Below are positions 25,994 to 28,548 of a stretch of 28,548 bases of DNA, in pieces. Positions within the stretch are counted from its first letter, which is position 1. Every line of letters begins with the position of its first letter. A program made the translations under genes and the position numbers. This stretch comes from CAMLHP01 sp035707845 (GTDB taxonomy: Bacteria; Gemmatimonadota; Gemmatimonadetes; Gemmatimonadales; GWC2-71-9), in NCBI GenBank assembly GCA_035707845.1, contig DASSTP010000115.1:1-28548 (forward strand), read 5' to 3'. Under the pieces are notes generated by a model. It did not search any database. It was given only the letters and a program-made list of their open reading frames with translations, and was not told the DNA's origin.

Positions 25994-27277
25994 TCAGGCC
26001 TGCCGGAAGACTACGTGGCCCCGGACGATGGTGGCAACGGCGCGGCCCCGGACTTCCCGGCCCCCGAACGGAGTGTTGCGGCTCTTGGAGCGGAAGGTGG
26101 ACGGGTCCACCGTCCAGCGCACGTCGGGATCGAGCAGCACGACATCCGCCGGTGCCCCCTTGGCCAGGGAGCCACCCGGCAGTCCGAAGATCCGGGCCGG
26201 CACGGTGCTCATGCGCTCCACCAGCTGGGGCAGCGTGAGCAGGCCCGAGCCTACCAGCTCTGCATTGGCCAGCGGGAACGCCGTCTCCAGGCCGATGATG
26301 CCGTTCGGGGCCTGGTCGAACTCCCGCTCCTTGGCGTCGTAATGGTGGGGCGCATGATCGGTCGCGATGGCGTCAATGGTGCCGTCACGCAGCGCCTCCC
26401 GAACCGCCTCCCGGTCCGCGTCTTCCCGGAGCGGCGGATTCATCTTGGCGTTGGTGTTGTATCCCTCGCACGCCTCGTGGGTCAGCGTGAAGTGGTGGGG
26501 ACACGCTTCCGCCGTCACCCGCACACCCGTGTCCTTGGCACGGCGGATCAGTTCCACCGAGCCGCGGGTGGACATGTGACAAAGATGCACGTGCCCGCCG
26601 GTCAGCTCGGCGAGCAGGATGTCGCGCGCCACCATGATCTCTTCCGCCGCCGCCGGAATCCCCTTGAGCCCCAGCCGGGTGGAGACCACCCCTTCGTGCA
26701 TCGCGCCGCCCTCGGCCAGTGACATCTCCTCGCAGTGGTCGGCGACGGGGATGCCGAAGACCTTGGCGTATTCGAGCGCGGTGCGCATGAGGTGGCTCGA
26801 CATGACCGGGTGGCCATCGTCGCTCACGGCCACGGCACCGGCCCCGACCAGCTCGCCGAACTCGGCCAGCTGCTGGCCTTTCTGCCCCAGGGAAATGGCG
26901 CCGATCGGGTAGACGCGCGCCTTGCCGGCCCGCTGCGCCTGGCTCACCACGAATCCCACGACGCCCTGGTTATCGCAGACGGGATCGGTGTTGGGCATGG
27001 CGCAGACAGCGGTAAAGCCGCCGGCCACCGCCGACAGGGCGCCGGTCGCGATAGTCTCCAGGTCTTCCTGTCCCGGCTCGCGAAGATGAGTGTGCAGGTC
27101 GATGAATCCGGGCGCTACCACGAGCCGCGCGGCGTCGATGATCTCCGCACCATCCGGGGCGCCCAGTCCCTGCCCCACCGCTTCCACCTTGCCGCCCGCG
27201 AGCAGGACATCAGCCTGTTCGTCGCGCCCCGCAGCCGGATCGATGACCCGGCCACCACGGATCAGCAACTGGGTCAC
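25994..27277 (-). CDS. pyrC: Dihydroorotase
   Basis: Dihydroorotase closes N-carbamoyl-aspartate to dihydroorotate, the third step of pyrimidine synthesis. The product is 427 aa, the length of class I enzymes. Metal ligands fall in expected places: HTH at 62-64 in FIDLHTHLREPG, D153 in VSDDGH, H181 in ADHCEE, H234 in HLCHMSTRGS, and D307 in ATDHAPHH. GTG 27277 overlaps the pyrB stop as GTGA. The long open frame further upstream is a shadow of pyrB. It is the last visible gene of the pyr operon. Confidence 0.97.
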   Translation of the reverse strand: MTQLLIRGGRVIDPAAGRDEQADVLLAGGKVEAVGQGLGAPDGAEIIDAARLVVAPGFIDLHTHLREPGQEDLETIATGALSAVAGGFTAVCAMPNTDPVCDNQGVVGFVVSQAQRAGKARVYPIGAISLGQKGQQLAEFGELVGAGAVAVSDDGHPVMSSHLMRTALEYAKVFGIPVADHCEEMSLAEGGAMHEGVVSTRLGLKGIPAAAEEIMVARDILLAELTGGHVHLCHMSTRGSVELIRRAKDTGVRVTAEACPHHFTLTHEACEGYNTNAKMNPPLREDADREAVREALRDGTIDAIATDHAPHHYDAKEREFDQAPNGIIGLETAFPLANAELVGSGLLTLPQLVERMSTVPARIFGLPGGSLAKGAPADVVLLDPDVRWTVDPSTFRSKSRNTPFGGREVRGRAVATIVRGHVVFRQA

Positions 27278-28239
27278 CGCTCCTCCCCTTGCAACGCCGC
27301 CGAACTGCCAGGCCGCCCGCCAGCCAGGAGATAGAGCACCGCCATGCGGACGGCGACTCCGTTGGTGACCTGCGGCAGGATCACGCTGTGCTCGCCGTCG
27401 GCCACGTCGGAATCGATTTCGACGCCACGATTCATCGGTCCGGGATGCAGGATGAGCAGGTCCCTGGGTGCGCGCTTCAGGCGCTCGTTGGTGACGCCGA
27501 AGACGCGATTGTACTCGCGCAGCGAGGGAATGAAACCGGCGGTCATGCGCTCGAGCTGGAGCCGAAGCACGTTGAGCGCGTCGGCCCACTGGATGGCGTC
27601 CTCCACCCGCGGGAGCACCGTCACGCCCATCTCCTCGATGCCGCGCGGCAGGAGCGACGCCGGCCCGCACACCGCCACGGAGGCGCCCAGCTTGGTGAGC
27701 CCCCAGATGTTGCTGCGGGCTACCCTGCTGTGCAGGACATCGCCGATGATGGCCACCTTGATGCCCTGAATTTTCTTGAAGCGGTCACGCAGGGTGAGCA
27801 TGTCGAGCAGCGCCTGGGTCGGGTGCTCGTGCTTGCCGTCGCCGGCGTTGACAACGTTGGAATTGATGCGGTCGCCCAGGAACTGGGCCGCGCCCGAGGA
27901 ACCGTGGCGGATGACGACCATGTCGATCCGCATCGCCTCGAGATTGCGCGCGGTATCAACCAGGGTCTCGCCCTTGGACACCGAGCTCCCCACCGCCGCG
28001 ACGTTGACGGTATCGGCCGAGAGTCGTTTTTCGGCAAATTCGAAGGAGATGCGGGTCCGGGTGCTGGCTTCGAAGAAGAGATTGACGATGGTCTTGCCGC
28101 GGAGGGCGGGAACTTTCTTGATCTGGCGTTCGCTGACTTCCTTGAACGGCTCGGCGGTGTCAAGAATGAGTCGGACCTGGTCGGCAGTGAGCTTCTCCAG
28201 GCCGACCAGGTCCTTGCCAAGCCCCGCCGCGGCCGTCAC
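27274..28239 (-). CDS. pyrB: Aspartate carbamoyltransferase, catalytic chain
   Basis: PyrB joins carbamoyl phosphate and aspartate, the second step of pyrimidine synthesis. The product is 321 aa. The carbamoyl phosphate site reads FEASTRTR (56-63), the SSVSKGET loop (85-92) carries K89, HPTQALLD is at 139-146, and the aspartate-side motifs are GDVLHSRVARSN (166-177) and HPGPMNRG. No regulatory chain (pyrI) is present here; control is likely through PyrR. GTG 28239 overlaps the pyrR stop as GTGA and matches the expected N-terminus. Confidence 0.97.
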   Translation of the reverse strand: MTAAAGLGKDLVGLEKLTADQVRLILDTAEPFKEVSERQIKKVPALRGKTIVNLFFEASTRTRISFEFAEKRLSADTVNVAAVGSSVSKGETLVDTARNLEAMRIDMVVIRHGSSGAAQFLGDRINSNVVNAGDGKHEHPTQALLDMLTLRDRFKKIQGIKVAIIGDVLHSRVARSNIWGLTKLGASVAVCGPASLLPRGIEEMGVTVLPRVEDAIQWADALNVLRLQLERMTAGFIPSLREYNRVFGVTNERLKRAPRDLLILHPGPMNRGVEIDSDVADGEHSVILPQVTNGVAVRMAVLYLLAGGRPGSSAALQGEER

Positions 28240-28548
28240 TCCCCGCCCCGGGCGACTTCCACGACGTCGCGCCCATCCAGTTCCGAGACCAGCACGTCCA
28301 CCCGCTCGTCGGGTGTCGGGCTCACGCTCACGCCCACGACGTCCGCCTGGATCGGGAGTTCGCGGCCGCCGCGATCCACCAGCACGGCAAGGAGGATACG
28401 GCGCGGACGGCCGAAATCGGTGCACTCATCGAGTGCCGCCCGGACGGTGCGCCCGGTGTAGAGCACGTCATCCACGATGCACACGGTCCGGCCGTCGAGG
28501 TCAGGGAGACTGGTCTCGCCCACCACCGGCTTGGGCCCGATGGTCTGG
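28236..28548 (-). CDS. pyrR: PyrR bifunctional pyrimidine regulator / uracil phosphoribosyltransferase, 5' end missing
   Basis: PyrR binds the leader of pyr mRNA in a UMP-dependent way to cause attenuation, and often has uracil phosphoribosyltransferase activity. The window holds the last 103 residues or so of a protein normally near 180 aa. The PRPP-binding loop CIVDDVLYTGRTVRAALD is followed by GRPRRILLAVLVDRGGRELPI, both nearly identical in pattern to known PyrR proteins. It leads pyrB and pyrC, the classical order in bacteria with PyrR control. The PyrR RNA-binding leader itself would lie beyond the right edge. Confidence 0.95.
   Translation of the reverse strand, partial: QTIGPKPVVGETSLPDLDGRTVCIVDDVLYTGRTVRAALDECTDFGRPRRILLAVLVDRGGRELPIQADVVGVSVSPTPDERVDVLVSELDGRDVVEVARGGE

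Overview
The window is GC-rich, gene-dense bacterial chromosome that looks like ordinary vertically inherited core genome, with no insertion sequence, prophage, CRISPR array, tRNA or rRNA. The gene set fits a diderm-type heterotroph from a deep-branching phylum, and Gemmatimonadota is my best guess. The pointers are an outer-membrane-style barrel protein, lipoproteins, a MoxR/DUF58/Bat aerotolerance cluster, BshA (bacillithiol), HrcA/CIRCE control of groESL, a MutL with an endonuclease motif and a PyrR-led pyrimidine operon. Assignment to that phylum is inference from gene content and GC, not from a marker gene.

Left end (1-2081): groES-groEL read leftward from a sigma70-type promoter (TTGACA / TACTTT) that sits just upstream of a CIRCE operator. 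Next (2319-4548), two tandem rightward paralogues encode exported proteins with the His-His and His-x-His motifs of copper type II monooxygenases (PHM/DBH fold). The second copy appears to have lost one copper ligand. An inverted array of 7-bp repeats lies between them. They converge, sharing a CTAG stop, on a leftward four-gene envelope operon of unknown role (6917 down to 4545): polytopic membrane protein, small membrane protein, lipoprotein, and a secreted NlpC/P60 peptidase with a barrel-like N-terminal domain.

From 24365 down to 6998 runs one almost unbroken leftward train of 17 genes: site-2 protease, scpA, scpB, rluB-type pseudouridine synthase, moxR, DUF58, a BatA-associated membrane protein, batA, a batB-batC fusion, a batD-batE fusion, mutL, miaA, bshA, uppP, birA, coaX and a UbiA-family prenyltransferase. 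Most junctions are 4-bp ATGA or GTGA overlaps, so translational coupling is the rule. A sigma70-like promoter for the train lies back to back with the promoter of rpsT, which reads rightward and ends in a clear intrinsic terminator.

Right end (24876-28548): a coiled-coil/zinc-ribbon protein of unknown function, a 275-bp intergenic stretch with strong predicted RNA structure, and the leftward pyrR-pyrB-pyrC operon, again joined by GTGA overlaps; pyrR runs off the window.

The least explained items are the exported copper-protein pair, the barrel-NlpC/P60 operon, three intergenic arrays of 7-bp repeats (one overlaps the end of rpsT), the structured intergenic region at 25822-25947, and a probable CTG start on the site-2 protease.
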